The translations under genes were made by a program, and so were the position numbers. Positions 46,988 to 57,093 of a stretch of 64,000 nucleotides of DNA are shown piece after piece. How positions within the stretch are numbered: position 1 is the stretch's first letter; each line of letters starts with the position of its first letter. The notes beneath the pieces were generated by a model. It saw nothing but the letters and a program-made list of their open reading frames with translations. It searched no databases and had not been told where the DNA came from. The DNA comes from Stigmatella erecta (lineage in GTDB: Bacteria > Myxococcota > Myxococcia > Myxococcales > Myxococcaceae), in assembly GCF_900111745.1 (NCBI RefSeq), contig NZ_FOIJ01000005.1:124001-188000 (forward strand), in the 5' to 3' direction.

Positions 46988-48304
46988 ATGGCCGCCCCGA
47001 TCGACACGGGAGCCCCCCCGGCCAAGCCCGGCCTGCACCGCCACCTGTATGTGCAGGTGCTGGTGGCCATCGCGGCCGGGGCGCTGCTCGGCCACTTCTT
47101 TCCCAGCGTGGGCGAGTCCCTGAAGCCCCTGGGCGACGCGTTCATCAAGCTCGTGAAGATGGTCATCGCCCCGGTCATCTTCCTCACCGTGGTGACGGGC
47201 ATCGCGGGCTCGAAGGAGCTCGACAAGGTGGGCCGCATCGCCCTCAAGGCGTTCGCCTACTTCCTCACGTTCTCGACGGCCGCGCTCATCATCGGGCTCA
47301 TCGTCGCCAACGTGGTGCGGCCGGGCGATGGGATGCACATCGATCCGAAGACGCTCGATGCGGGCACCGTCTCCATCTACGCCTCCAAGGCGCACGACCA
47401 GAGCCTCGTGGGCTTCCTGCTGGGCATCATCCCCATGACGGTGGTGAGCGCCTTCGCCGACGGCGAGATTCTGCAGGTGCTGTTCGTCTCCATCCTGTTC
47501 GGCATCGCCCTGGCGCTCGTGGGAGAGCGGGGCCGGCCGGTGATGGAGCTGCTCTACTCGCTCAGCGCCGCCTTCTTCCGCCTGGTGGGCATCCTGATGA
47601 AGGCCGCCCCCATCGGCGCCTTTGGGGCGTTCGCCTTCACCATCGGCCGGTACGGCGTGGGCTCCATCCTCAACCTGGCGGAGCTCGTCGCGACCTTCTA
47701 TGTGACGTCGGCGCTCTTCGTGCTCGTGGTGCTGGGGGCGGTGGCCCGCCTGAACGGCTTCTCCATCCTGCGCCTGCTGCGCTACCTGAAGGCGGAGCTG
47801 TTCCTCGTGCTGGGCACCAGCTCGTCCGAGGCCGCGCTGCCCAGCCTCATGGAGAAGCTGGAGCGCGCGGGCTGCGCGAAGCAGATCGTCGGCCTGGTGG
47901 TGCCCACCGGCTACTCCTTCAACCTGGATGGCACCAACATCTATATGACGCTGGCGGCGCTGTTCATCGCCCAGGCCACCGACACGCACGTGTCCGTGGG
48001 CAACCAGGTTCTCCTGTTGCTCGTGGCCATGCTCAGCTCCAAGGGGGCCGCGGGGGTGACGGGGGCAGGCTTCATCACCCTGGCGGCCACGCTGTCCGTC
48101 GTTCCCACCGTGCCCGTGGCCGGCATCGCGTTGATTCTCGGCGTGGACCGCTTCATGTCGGAGTGCCGCGCCCTCACCAACGTCATCGGCAACGCCGTGG
48201 CGACCATCGTCGTCGCCAACTGGGAAGGGGGCATCGACCGTGCGCGGTTCGCCGAGGCCCTGAAGGACCCAACCCCGGCGCCGCTCTCCGCCGAGAAGCC
48301 CTGA
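46988..48304 (+). CDS. dctA: Dicarboxylate/amino-acid:cation symporter (DctA/GltP family)
   Basis: Inner-membrane carrier of 438 residues that takes up C4-dicarboxylates or acidic amino acids with Na+ or H+. Signature segments are [36 protein letters not shown] and [22 protein letters not shown]; the hairpins and helices of the family are evident. Eight membrane helices are expected. The ATG at 46988 follows the lipoprotein gene by one base. Dicarboxylates versus glutamate cannot be told apart here. Confidence 0.93.
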   Translation: MAAPIDTGAPPAKPGLHRHLYVQVLVAIAAGALLGHFFPSVGESLKPLGDAFIKLVKMVIAPVIFLTVVTGIAGSKELDKVGRIALKAFAYFLTFSTAALIIGLIVANVVRPGDGMHIDPKTLDAGTVSIYASKAHDQSLVGFLLGIIPMTVVSAFADGEILQVLFVSILFGIALALVGERGRPVMELLYSLSAAFFRLVGILMKAAPIGAFGAFAFTIGRYGVGSILNLAELVATFYVTSALFVLVVLGAVARLNGFSILRLLRYLKAELFLVLGTSSSEAALPSLMEKLERAGCAKQIVGLVVPTGYSFNLDGTNIYMTLAALFIAQATDTHVSVGNQVLLLLVAMLSSKGAAGVTGAGFITLAATLSVVPTVPVAGIALILGVDRFMSECRALTNVIGNAVATIVVANWEGGIDRARFAEALKDPTPAPLSAEKP

Positions 48305-48475
48305 GCCGGGCCGGTGTCTCCGGGCCGGCCCGGGAGGGGTACACGGGTGGACACATGCACCGCCCTCCGGGCGGGCACCTCCTTCACACCCCTGCAAAGC
48401 GCCTGGAGAGGAGGCAAGCTGCTTCCGGATGCGCCGGGGTGGGTGGGGCGGTATCCCTAGGAGGGGAGGCTCGCG

Positions 48476-48901
48476 ATGGACACGAAGACGAAGGCCGCCG
48501 GACAGGCCAGGGCCGTGGTGCTCTTCGACGGGGTCTGCAACCTCTGCAACAGCACCGTCAACTTCATCATCGACCGGGACCCCACCGCGCACTTCCGCTT
48601 CGCGGCCTTGCAGTCGCCCCAGGCCGCGGAGCTGCTGGCCCCCCTGGGCCGCGTGCCCCAGGGCGAGCCCCAGAGCATCTTCCTGCTCGAAGATGGGAAG
48701 CTCTACGAGCGCTCCACGGCGGCGCTGAAGATCGCCCGGCGCATGGGCGGGGCCTGGAAGGGGCTCTATGCCTTCATCGTGGTGCCGGCGCCGGTGCGCG
48801 ATGCCGTCTACCGCTTCATCGCGAGCCACCGGTACCGGTGGTTCGGCAAGTCGGACGCCTGCCGGATGCCCACCCCGGAGCTGCGGGAGCGGTTTCTCTA
48901 G
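48476..48901 (+). CDS. DCC-family thiol-disulfide oxidoreductase-like protein
   Basis: A 141-residue protein of the DUF393/DCC family, with the redox-type pair in VLFDGVCNLCNSTVNF and the later LEDGKLYERSTAALKI. The N-terminal two cysteines give the family its name and resemble a thioredoxin-like CxxC. Many members are small soluble proteins of unknown redox role. It is convergent with the acyl-activating ligase that ends the PKS operon, five bases apart, and marks the left border of that cluster. Confidence 0.92.
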   Translation: MDTKTKAAGQARAVVLFDGVCNLCNSTVNFIIDRDPTAHFRFAALQSPQAAELLAPLGRVPQGEPQSIFLLEDGKLYERSTAALKIARRMGGAWKGLYAFIVVPAPVRDAVYRFIASHRYRWFGKSDACRMPTPELRERFL

Positions 48902-48907
48902 CCCCCG

Positions 48908-50509
48908 TCAGTTGACGCGGCGCTCGCGCCCCTTCCAGTACGGCTCGCGCAGCACCCCCTTGAGCAGCTTGCCGGCGGCGTTGCGCGGGAGCCCCTCGGT
49001 GAACTCCACGGACTTGGGCACCTTGAACTCCGCCAGGGCCCCGCGCGTGTGGCGCAGGATGTCCCCGGCGCGCAGCGTGGCGCCGGGCTGCTTCACCACC
49101 AGCGCCTTGACGGCCTCGCCCCACAGCTCGTCCGGCACCCCGATGACGGCCACGTCCGCGACCCCGGGGTGGCTCCGGATGACGTTTTCGATCTCCGCCG
49201 GGTAGATGTTCTCCCCCGCCGAGATGATCATGTCCTTCACCCGGTCGCAGATGTAGACGAAGCCCTCCGCGTCCACGTACCCGGCGTCGCCCGTCATCAC
49301 CCACTCCCCCACGAGCGTCTTCCGGGTCTCCTCCGGCTGGCGCCAGTAGCCGGCCATCCGCGCGGGGGAGTTCAGGCAGATCTGCCCGATGGTTCCCGGG
49401 GGCACCTCCTGCCCCTGCTCGTCCAGGACGCGCACCCGCACCCCGGGAAAGGGCCGGCCCGCGGCGCGCAACCGGGAGGCCGGCGCGTTCTGGTGGTCCT
49501 CCGGCCGCAGACAGACGGCGCAGTTGCCCGTCTCGGTCATGCCGTAGATCTGCGCGAAGTCGCAGCCCAGCAGGCGCCGCCCCTTCTCCAGCAGCGCGGA
49601 CGAGATGGGCGCCCCCCCGTACACGACGGCCTTCAGGGATGACAGGTCCGCCTGGTGGAGGCCCGGCTCGCCCAGGAGGATCTGCATCATCGCGGGCACC
49701 ATGCACGTGTGGGTGACCCGGTAGCGGGCCAGGCTGGAGAGAATCGTGGCGGGCTCGAAGCTCCGCAGGACGACCTGCGTGCTTCCCATCGCCAGCCCCC
49801 GCACCAGCCACCACAGGCCTCCGATGTGGAAGGTGGGCACGAAGAGCATGCTGACGCTGGCCTCCGTCCAGCCAATCCAGCGCTCGCCGTGGGCCTCCAG
49901 CGCATGCGCGATGGCCAGGAAGCTGCGGTGGGGCAGCAGCACCCCCTTGGGCCTGCCCGTGGTGCCGCTCGTGTAGAGCTGCACCACCACCTCCTCCGGA
50001 TCATAGGACGTGGCCAGGGGCGTGGAGGCCGCCCCCTCGCACCAGCGGGCGAAGTCTCCCGGGGCGCTCAGGGGCGCGCCCACCCGGACCACGGGCAGCG
50101 GGCCGCGCATCTTCTCGAACACCCGCGGCACCAGGGCCGCGGACTCCTCGTCCACGAAGAGCAGCCGGGCCCCCGAGTCCTCAAGGATGTAGGCCAGCTC
50201 CTCCGGGGCGAGCCGCCAGTTCAGGCCCACGTAGACGGCGCGGGCCTTGGCCACCCCGAACAGGAGCACGAGCGAGTCGAGGGACTCCCGGCCGAGCACC
50301 GCCACCCGCTCTCCCGGGTGGAGGCCCTCCCGGCGCAGGGCATGCGCCGCCTGGTTGGCGCGGCGCTCCAGCGCCTCGAAGCTCAGGGCCTCGTCCCGCA
50401 GGATGAGGGCGGCCTTCGGCCCCAGGGTCTGACTCCGCAGGGCCGGCAGCGTGGCGAGCGTGGTGACTTCGCGCATCCAGCGCATGGTGTGCGTCTCCTG
50501 GCCGTTCAT
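48908..50509 (-). CDS. Acyl-CoA/acyl-ACP ligase of the PKS/isonitrile cluster (FadD10/ScoC-like role)
   Basis: Adenylates a carboxylic acid and transfers it to a thiol, here most likely the ACP. The protein has 533 residues with the ANL motifs LYTSGTTGRPKG (about residue 180), YGMTETGN, TGDAGYVDAEGFVYICDR and the C-terminal lysine in PRNAAGKLLKG. Its ATG overlaps the PKS stop as ATGA. In the isonitrile lipopeptide clusters the FadD10/ScoC ligase loads the acyl chain onto the stand-alone ACP; that fits this gene, though the sequence alone does not fix the substrate. It is the last gene of the operon. Confidence 0.88.
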   Translation of the reverse strand: MNGQETHTMRWMREVTTLATLPALRSQTLGPKAALILRDEALSFEALERRANQAAHALRREGLHPGERVAVLGRESLDSLVLLFGVAKARAVYVGLNWRLAPEELAYILEDSGARLLFVDEESAALVPRVFEKMRGPLPVVRVGAPLSAPGDFARWCEGAASTPLATSYDPEEVVVQLYTSGTTGRPKGVLLPHRSFLAIAHALEAHGERWIGWTEASVSMLFVPTFHIGGLWWLVRGLAMGSTQVVLRSFEPATILSSLARYRVTHTCMVPAMMQILLGEPGLHQADLSSLKAVVYGGAPISSALLEKGRRLLGCDFAQIYGMTETGNCAVCLRPEDHQNAPASRLRAAGRPFPGVRVRVLDEQGQEVPPGTIGQICLNSPARMAGYWRQPEETRKTLVGEWVMTGDAGYVDAEGFVYICDRVKDMIISAGENIYPAEIENVIRSHPGVADVAVIGVPDELWGEAVKALVVKQPGATLRAGDILRHTRGALAEFKVPKSVEFTEGLPRNAAGKLLKGVLREPYWKGRERRVN

Positions 50510-53500
50510 CCCGTGGCCTTCGTGGGCCCCACGTCCGCCGTCCGCCCGTAGCCCAGCACCTCGTCGTGCAGGTGCTGGGTGAGGGCGTCCAGGGTGGGGA
50601 AGTCGAACAGCAGCGCCGCCGGCAGGGAGCAGCCGAGGGTGATTTCCAGGTGGTTCTTCAGCTCCACGGACGAGAGCGAGTCGATGCCCAGCTCCACCAG
50701 CCGGTGGTGAGGGTCGATCTTCTCGGGCGAGGAGAAGCCCAGCATGCGGGCCAGCAGGCCGCGCGAGAAGCCCAGCAGCAGCTCCCGGCGCTGCGAGGGC
50801 GAGGCCTCGCGCAGCCGGGCCCGGAAGAGCTCGGGGGGCTCGGCGGGGGTGGTGCTCTTGCCGCGCGCGGCACCGGTCATCAGGGACTCGACGAGCTTCA
50901 GCGGTGTGCCCAGGCGCACCTGGCGGATGAACCGCTCCCAGTCGATGGCCGCCACGCCCGCCTGGGGCAGGTCCCCGCGCAGCAGGATGCCCAGGGCCGC
51001 CAGCGCCAGCGGGGTGGGCAGCGTGTGGATGCCCCGCGCCGCGGCCTGCTTGCGCTGCTGCGGATCCAGGGTGGCCGCCATGCCCACCGAGGCCCAGGAG
51101 CCCCAGTTGATGCTCAGGCCCGGCAGGCCCTGGGCCCGGCGCTGGTGCATGAGGACATCCATGAAGGCGTTGGCCGCCGCGTAGTTGGCCTGGCCCAGCG
51201 AGCCCAGCGCGGAGGACATGGACGAGAAGCAGACGAAGAAGTCCAGGGGCAGGTCCTTCGTCACGAGGTGCAGGTTCCACGTCCCCTGCACCTTGGGCCT
51301 CATCACCTTCTGGAAGCGCTCTTCGGTCAGCTCCTGCAGGGTTCCGTCATCCAGCAGGCCCGCGGCGTGGAGGACGCCCGCGAGCGGGGCGAGGCCCGCG
51401 GTGCGCAGGTGCGCCATCACCTGCGTCAGCTGGGCGAGGTCCGTGACATCCGCCTGGAGCACCTCCACGCGCACCCCCGTGGCGCGCAGGCGCTCCAGGA
51501 GGGCGTGGGCCTCGGCGCCCGGGCCCTGGCGGCCCAGCAGGACCAGCGAGCGCGCGCCTTGCTTCACCAGCCACTGGGTGACTTCCAGGCCGAGCGCGCC
51601 CAGTCCTCCCGTGAGCAGGTAGGTGCCCTGGGGACGAATCACCGGCCGCTCGTCCGCGGCCTCGCGGCGTGGCAGGTCGATGACGACCTTGCCGATGTTC
51701 CTCGCCTGCGAGAGGTGCCGGAAGGCGGTCTGCACGTGGCTCAGCGGGAAGCGCTCGACGGGCAGGGGCTCCACGCTGCCCGTGGCCATCCACCCGAGCA
51801 CCTCGGCCAGCGACTTCCTCAGCCCATTGCGGACCTCGGCCGAAGCCTCGCTCAGGTCGAACGCGTGGTAGGTGAGGTCCGGGCGCACGGCGGCGACCTG
51901 CTCGGGCGGCCAGATGCCCAGCTTGCCAATCTCGATGAAGCGCCCCCCCTGGGCGAGCACCTTCAGGTTCGCGGGGATGAAGTCACCATTGAGCGAGTTG
52001 AGCACCACGTCGACGCCGCGCCCTCCGGTGGCCTCCAGCACCTGCTCCTGGAAGTGCAGCGAGCGCGAGTTCATGACGTGGCGCACGCCCTGGGCCTGGA
52101 GGAAAGCCCACTTGGGCGGGCTGGCCGTGGCCAGCACCTCGGCGCCCAGGCGCTGGCAGAGCCGCAGCGCCGCCTGGCCCACGCCTCCCGCCGCCGCGTG
52201 GATCAGCACCCGGTCTCCCGGGCGGATTCGCGCCAGCGAGACGAGCGAGTGCCACGCGGTCATGAACACCGAGGGCGCCGCCGCGGCGTCCAGGAAGCTC
52301 AACCCGTCCGGCATGGGGATGAGCTCCTCGACGGGCAGCGTGACGTGGCTGGCCAGGCACGCGTCGCCGAGGGCAATCACGCGCTCGCCGAGCCGCGACG
52401 CCGGGACGCCGGGGCCCACGCGGGTGATGGTGCCCGCGCACTCCAGGCCCAGCGTCCGCGAGCCGTCGGGTTTCTTTAGCATCGCCAGGGCGAAGAGCAC
52501 GTCCTTGAAGTTGAGGGCGGAGGCGCGCACCTCCACCTCGGCCTCGCCGGGCCCGGGCGGGCGGCGCTCCACCGGGGCCTGGCTCAGCCGCTCCAGGGCT
52601 CCGGACGGATCCAGGGTCAGCTGGAAGGACGGAGCTTGGGTGGGCTCTCCCGAGGGCAGCGCGTCCTTCATCCGCTCCCAGCGGGCGATGAACCGCAGGC
52701 CCCGCCGGAAGGCGATCTGCTCCTCGCCCTCGTGGGCGAGCACCTCTTGCGTGAGCTGCCGCACCTCCAGCTCTGGCGGGGCGCGCCGGGGGCCGGGCTC
52801 CAGGTCCATGTGGAGGCAGCGGAAGGCGGGCCGCTCCATCCGGAACGTGTTGAACAGGCCCAGCAGCGCGGCCTGCTCCACGTGGACGGGGGCGGGGCGC
52901 TCACCGGGCGAGAAGGCGCCCCGGGTGATGAGCTGCACCGTCATCTCCCGGAACGGGCCCAGGGCCTGGATGAGGCGCAGCAGCGGGCCGCAGCCGAGCA
53001 CCTGCGCGGACTCCAGGGCCTGAGCGGGCTCGGGGGTGGCCCCCACGAGATCCAATCCCCAGAGGTAGAGCACCCCGGGCGGGTCGCGGCGCGCCGCGCC
53101 GGGAGCGGCAGGGGCGCACACCGCTTCCATCAAGGCGGTGAAGTGCTCGGGGCGCGAGGGATCCAGGTGGTAGTGCCCGCCGTCCTGGTGCAGCGCCGGG
53201 CTGCCCGGAGAGGGATGCACGAGGAGGCACCCGGCCTGGGCTTCTTCCAGGGCGCGCGCCATCGCGAGCCCCACGCCCGCCCGGTCCGTGAAGATGAGCC
53301 AACGGTTCGGGGCGGTGGAGGCGGTGGAGGCGGCGGCGCCTCCCGTGCCGAGGGCCCGCTGGGGCCACAGGAAGGAATAGAGGAACTCCGCCGGGTCCCC
53401 TTCGAGGATGCGCCGCAGGGAGGCCTCATGGGTTTGCAGCACCTGCAAGCCCGTGACGAGCGCGATGCGCTGGCCGGCGTCATCGAACAGATGGACATCG

Positions 53501-56500
53501 GTCCGGGCCACGCGGGAGTCCTCGCCCTCGGCGGGATGCCGGACGATGTACGCCTGGCAGCGGCCCTCGGGCTTCTTCCACCAGTGCAGCGCCTCGATGC
53601 CCGTGGGCAGGTAGGTGGTGTTGCCGTCGAGGAAGGCGAGCGCCATCGCCTGGAAGGCCGAGTCCAGGAGCGCGGGGTGCAAGCAATACGAGGCGCTCTC
53701 GCCGCGGAGGGCCTCGGTCAGCTCCACGCGGCCGAGCACCTGCCCGTCCCGGGCCCGGAGTTCCTTCAGCCCCTGGAAGGTGGGCCCGTAGGCCAGCCCG
53801 CGCTGGCGCATGCGCTCGTAGAACGCCTGGGGCGCCAGGCCCGGGGGCAAGTCCCGCGAGAAGGACTCGGGCAGCGGCGGTACGGGGGCGTCCAGCGGCT
53901 CCCCGGCGAGCAGCCCCTGCACGTGGAGCTTCCAGGGGACGGCGTCGCCTTCGCTCGCGGCGCTCTGGCTGGTGATCTGAAACGCGAACCCGCCCGAGCT
54001 GTGCGGCTTGAGGGTGGTGCGGACGCGCGTCTTCGTGTCCGCGGACAGGGCCAGGGCGGCGCGGATGGCCACGTTCTTCACGGTGGGCCGGGCGTTCGGC
54101 AGGGCAATCGTCCCCGCGGCGAGGGCCAGCTCCAGGAAGCCCGCCGCCGGCACGAGGGCATGGTCAAACACCCGGTGGTCCGTGAGGTAGCCCGGGCTTC
54201 GCTCATCCAGCTCGGCCTCGAAGACATAGGCCTCATCCCGGGAGCTTCGGGCCGCCACCCGGCGTCCGAGCAGCGGGTGCACGGGCGCCGCCGAGGGCTG
54301 CGCGCCCAGCTGAGGGACGGCGTAGGCCGGGAACCAGTAGTGCTCCCGCTGGAAGGGGTAGGTGGGCAGCACGTCCAGCTTGTGCCGGGGGTCATCCCGG
54401 TCCACCGCCACCCAGTCCACGGGGGCTCCCGCGGTGTACAGCTCGCCCAGGCTGGCGAGCAGCTGCTCCCAGTCGCGCGGCACCGCGGTGAGGCTGGGCA
54501 ACCACTTCAGCTCGGGATCCGAAAGGCCATGGCGGCCCAGGGCCACCAGCGTGGGCCGGGGGCCGATCTCCAGGAAGTGGCGGCAGCCCAGGCGGTGCAT
54601 CGCCTCGAGGCCGGCGTGGAAGCGCACCGGCTCGCTCACGTGGCGGACCCAGTAGTCCGCCTGGGCCACCTCTTCCGAGAGCGAGGTGCCGGTGAGGTTG
54701 GAGATGAACTCCAGCTTCGGCGGGGCGTAGTGCACCCGCTGGGCCACCTGGGCAAAGGCCTCCAGCATCGGCCGCATCAGGGGCGAGTGGAAGGCGTGGG
54801 AGACCTCCAGCACCTTCGGGGCAGGGCCGTTCTGGGCGAACGCCTCGGCCAGCGCCTGCAGCCGCTGCCGGGAGCCCGAGACAATGACTTGCCGGGGGCC
54901 GTTGACCGCGGCCAGGGAGACTTCGTCCGGGAAGGGGGCGATGAGCTGCCGGACGGTCTCCTCATCGGCCGCGAAGGCCATCATGGCCCCGCCTTCCGGA
55001 AGGGCGCCCATCAACCGGCCCCGCGCCGCGACGAGCTTCAGCCCATCCTCCAGGCTGAAGACACCGGCGACACACGCCGCGACATACTCGCCCAGGCTGT
55101 GGCCCATCACCGCCGCGGGCTGCACGCCCCAGGACTGCCAGAGCAGGGCCAGCGCGTACTCGAGCGCGAAGAGCAGGGGCTGTGCGTACTCCGTCCGGTG
55201 GATCCGCGCGGCCTCCGCCTCCGGGCCATACAACACCTCCTTCAAGGACCAGCCCACCTCGGCGGCGAGGAGGGTGTCGCACTGGTCCATGGTCTTCCGG
55301 AAAGTGGGCTGGGTGGCGTACAGCTCTCGCCCCATGCCCAGGAGCTGGGAGCCCTGGCCGGTGAAGAGGAAGCCCACGCTGGGGGGACGGTTGCGCACCA
55401 GCCCCCGCGAGCTTCCAGGCGGCGTCTGGCCCTGGCGCGCGGCCTTCAGCCGTGCGAGCAGCTCCTGCGGCGAGCCCGCCTGAAGGGCCAGCCGGTGCGA
55501 GAAGTGCGAGCGCCCCGCGTTCGCCGAGTGGCACACGTCCGCCAGCGGCAGCTCCGGGTGCTTCTCCAGCAACGCCACGTAGGCCTCCACCAGCGCTTCC
55601 AGCGCGCTTTCGGTCTTCGCCGAGAGCGCGAGCAGGTGCCGGGGCCGCTCCACCGCCTGGGCGGAGGGCTCCTGCCGGGGGGGCTCCTCCACCACCAGGT
55701 GCGCGTTGGTCCCGCTGAAGCCGAAGGAGCTGACGCCGGCCACGCGCTTGCGCTCGGAGGCCGGCCACGGCGTGAGGCGCGTGGGCACCCGGAAGGGCAG
55801 CTTGTTCCAGGGGATGCGGGAGCTGGGCTTCTGCAGGTGCAGGTTCGGCGCGATGGCGCCGTGGTTCAGCTGCAGAATGACCTTGATGAGCCCGCCGATG
55901 CCGGCCGCGGACTCCATGTGCCCGATGTTCGTCTTGGCCGAGCCCACCCACAGCGGCCGGTCCGCGCCGTGGTTGCCGGCGAAGACCTCGCCCAGGGCGT
56001 TCATCTCGATGGGGTCCCCCAGGGCGGTCCCGGTGCCGTGCGCCTCGATGTAGTCCACGGCGGAGGGCTCCAGGCCGGCGTTCTCCAGGGCCTTGCGGAT
56101 GACCTGGCGCTGGGCGGGCCCGCTGGGCGCGGTCAGCCCGCCGCTCGGGCCGTCCTGGTTGACGGCGCTGCCGCGGATGACCGCGAGGATGGGGTCCTTG
56201 TCCCGCTTCGCGTCGGCCAGGCGCTTGAGGACAACCATGCCCACGCCCTCGCTGCGCACGTACCCGTTGGCGGACTCGTCGAAGGTCTTGCAGCGGCCCT
56301 CGGGCGAGAGCATGTGCGCCCGCGACAGCAGCACGTGGCCCAGCGGCGCGAGCATGAGGTTGACGCCGCCGGCCAGCGCCGCGTCCGTCTCCCGGCGCCG
56401 CAGGCTCTCGCACGCCAGGTGCACGGCGACGAGCGCGGACGAGCACGCCGTGTCGAGCGTCATGCTGGGGCCATGCAGGCCCAGCACATAGGACAGCCGC

Positions 56501-57078
56501 CCCGAGGCGGGGCTGTGGGCGCTGCCCGTGCTGGCGGTGGCGTCGGCCTCCTCCTCCGGCACGCACTGGGCCATGAGCGCCGCGTAGTCCGTGCAGGTGA
56601 GCCCCACGTAGACGCCCGTCTCGCTGTCATACAGCGAGCTGGGTGGAATACAGGCCCGCTCCAGCGCCTCCCACGCCACTTCCAGAATCAGCCGCTGCTG
56701 CGGGTCCATGTACATGGCCTCGCGCGGCGAGATGCGGAAGAACTGCGCGTCGAAGACCGAGTGCCCGCTCATGAAGCCGCCCTCGCGGGTGCAGATCTTC
56801 CCGGGCGCGTCGGGATCCGGATCGTAATACTTGTCCGAATCCCAGCGGTCCCCGGGGATGGGGGAGATGGCGTCGCCGCCGGACTCCAGCAGCGCCCAGA
56901 ACTCCTCCGGCGTCTGGATGCCTCCGGGGAGGCGGCACGCCATGCCCACCACGGCGATGGGCTCCGGGTTCGCCGTCTTCGCGGCCTCCGCCGCCTCCAG
57001 TTTGAGGCGCATGGACTTGAGGGCGAGGAGCGCCTCGTTGAGCAGTTTGGGATAGTTGGGCGGGGAGGGGGGGGGCAT
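50506..57078 (-). CDS. Type I polyketide synthase, one full reducing module (KS-AT-DH-ER-KR-ACP)
   Basis: The 2190-residue protein begins with a helical, docking-like segment. KS (~37-465) has Cys212 in TLDTACSSAL, plus the His residues of EAHGTGTALGDP and NIGHMESAAG. AT (~570-890) has GHSLGEY near residue 660 and HAFHSPLM near 763, which points to malonyl-CoA. DH (from ~925) has the first motif HRVFDHALVP, with Asp where Gly is usual, and the second LLDSAFQ. ER (~1510-1800) has the NADPH motif IHAAAGGVGQAA. KR (from ~1815) has TGGLGALG and LDD, a B-type pattern. One ACP has LGIDSLSS. There is no thioesterase. It starts 15 bases after the ACP gene. Confidence 0.96.
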   Translation of the reverse strand: MPPPSPPNYPKLLNEALLALKSMRLKLEAAEAAKTANPEPIAVVGMACRLPGGIQTPEEFWALLESGGDAISPIPGDRWDSDKYYDPDPDAPGKICTREGGFMSGHSVFDAQFFRISPREAMYMDPQQRLILEVAWEALERACIPPSSLYDSETGVYVGLTCTDYAALMAQCVPEEEADATASTGSAHSPASGRLSYVLGLHGPSMTLDTACSSALVAVHLACESLRRRETDAALAGGVNLMLAPLGHVLLSRAHMLSPEGRCKTFDESANGYVRSEGVGMVVLKRLADAKRDKDPILAVIRGSAVNQDGPSGGLTAPSGPAQRQVIRKALENAGLEPSAVDYIEAHGTGTALGDPIEMNALGEVFAGNHGADRPLWVGSAKTNIGHMESAAGIGGLIKVILQLNHGAIAPNLHLQKPSSRIPWNKLPFRVPTRLTPWPASERKRVAGVSSFGFSGTNAHLVVEEPPRQEPSAQAVERPRHLLALSAKTESALEALVEAYVALLEKHPELPLADVCHSANAGRSHFSHRLALQAGSPQELLARLKAARQGQTPPGSSRGLVRNRPPSVGFLFTGQGSQLLGMGRELYATQPTFRKTMDQCDTLLAAEVGWSLKEVLYGPEAEAARIHRTEYAQPLLFALEYALALLWQSWGVQPAAVMGHSLGEYVAACVAGVFSLEDGLKLVAARGRLMGALPEGGAMMAFAADEETVRQLIAPFPDEVSLAAVNGPRQVIVSGSRQRLQALAEAFAQNGPAPKVLEVSHAFHSPLMRPMLEAFAQVAQRVHYAPPKLEFISNLTGTSLSEEVAQADYWVRHVSEPVRFHAGLEAMHRLGCRHFLEIGPRPTLVALGRHGLSDPELKWLPSLTAVPRDWEQLLASLGELYTAGAPVDWVAVDRDDPRHKLDVLPTYPFQREHYWFPAYAVPQLGAQPSAAPVHPLLGRRVAARSSRDEAYVFEAELDERSPGYLTDHRVFDHALVPAAGFLELALAAGTIALPNARPTVKNVAIRAALALSADTKTRVRTTLKPHSSGGFAFQITSQSAASEGDAVPWKLHVQGLLAGEPLDAPVPPLPESFSRDLPPGLAPQAFYERMRQRGLAYGPTFQGLKELRARDGQVLGRVELTEALRGESASYCLHPALLDSAFQAMALAFLDGNTTYLPTGIEALHWWKKPEGRCQAYIVRHPAEGEDSRVARTDVHLFDDAGQRIALVTGLQVLQTHEASLRRILEGDPAEFLYSFLWPQRALGTGGAAASTASTAPNRWLIFTDRAGVGLAMARALEEAQAGCLLVHPSPGSPALHQDGGHYHLDPSRPEHFTALMEAVCAPAAPGAARRDPPGVLYLWGLDLVGATPEPAQALESAQVLGCGPLLRLIQALGPFREMTVQLITRGAFSPGERPAPVHVEQAALLGLFNTFRMERPAFRCLHMDLEPGPRRAPPELEVRQLTQEVLAHEGEEQIAFRRGLRFIARWERMKDALPSGEPTQAPSFQLTLDPSGALERLSQAPVERRPPGPGEAEVEVRASALNFKDVLFALAMLKKPDGSRTLGLECAGTITRVGPGVPASRLGERVIALGDACLASHVTLPVEELIPMPDGLSFLDAAAAPSVFMTAWHSLVSLARIRPGDRVLIHAAAGGVGQAALRLCQRLGAEVLATASPPKWAFLQAQGVRHVMNSRSLHFQEQVLEATGGRGVDVVLNSLNGDFIPANLKVLAQGGRFIEIGKLGIWPPEQVAAVRPDLTYHAFDLSEASAEVRNGLRKSLAEVLGWMATGSVEPLPVERFPLSHVQTAFRHLSQARNIGKVVIDLPRREAADERPVIRPQGTYLLTGGLGALGLEVTQWLVKQGARSLVLLGRQGPGAEAHALLERLRATGVRVEVLQADVTDLAQLTQVMAHLRTAGLAPLAGVLHAAGLLDDGTLQELTEERFQKVMRPKVQGTWNLHLVTKDLPLDFFVCFSSMSSALGSLGQANYAAANAFMDVLMHQRRAQGLPGLSINWGSWASVGMAATLDPQQRKQAAARGIHTLPTPLALAALGILLRGDLPQAGVAAIDWERFIRQVRLGTPLKLVESLMTGAARGKSTTPAEPPELFRARLREASPSQRRELLLGFSRGLLARMLGFSSPEKIDPHHRLVELGIDSLSSVELKNHLEITLGCSLPAALLFDFPTLDALTQHLHDEVLGYGRTADVGPTKATG

Positions 57079-57093
57079 GGCCGGTTCTCGGGA

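Noticed and set aside
48305..48475. A hidden gene or RNA between dctA and the DCC gene
   Set aside because: Only short GC-rich dyads are seen and no frame or RNA structure stands out.
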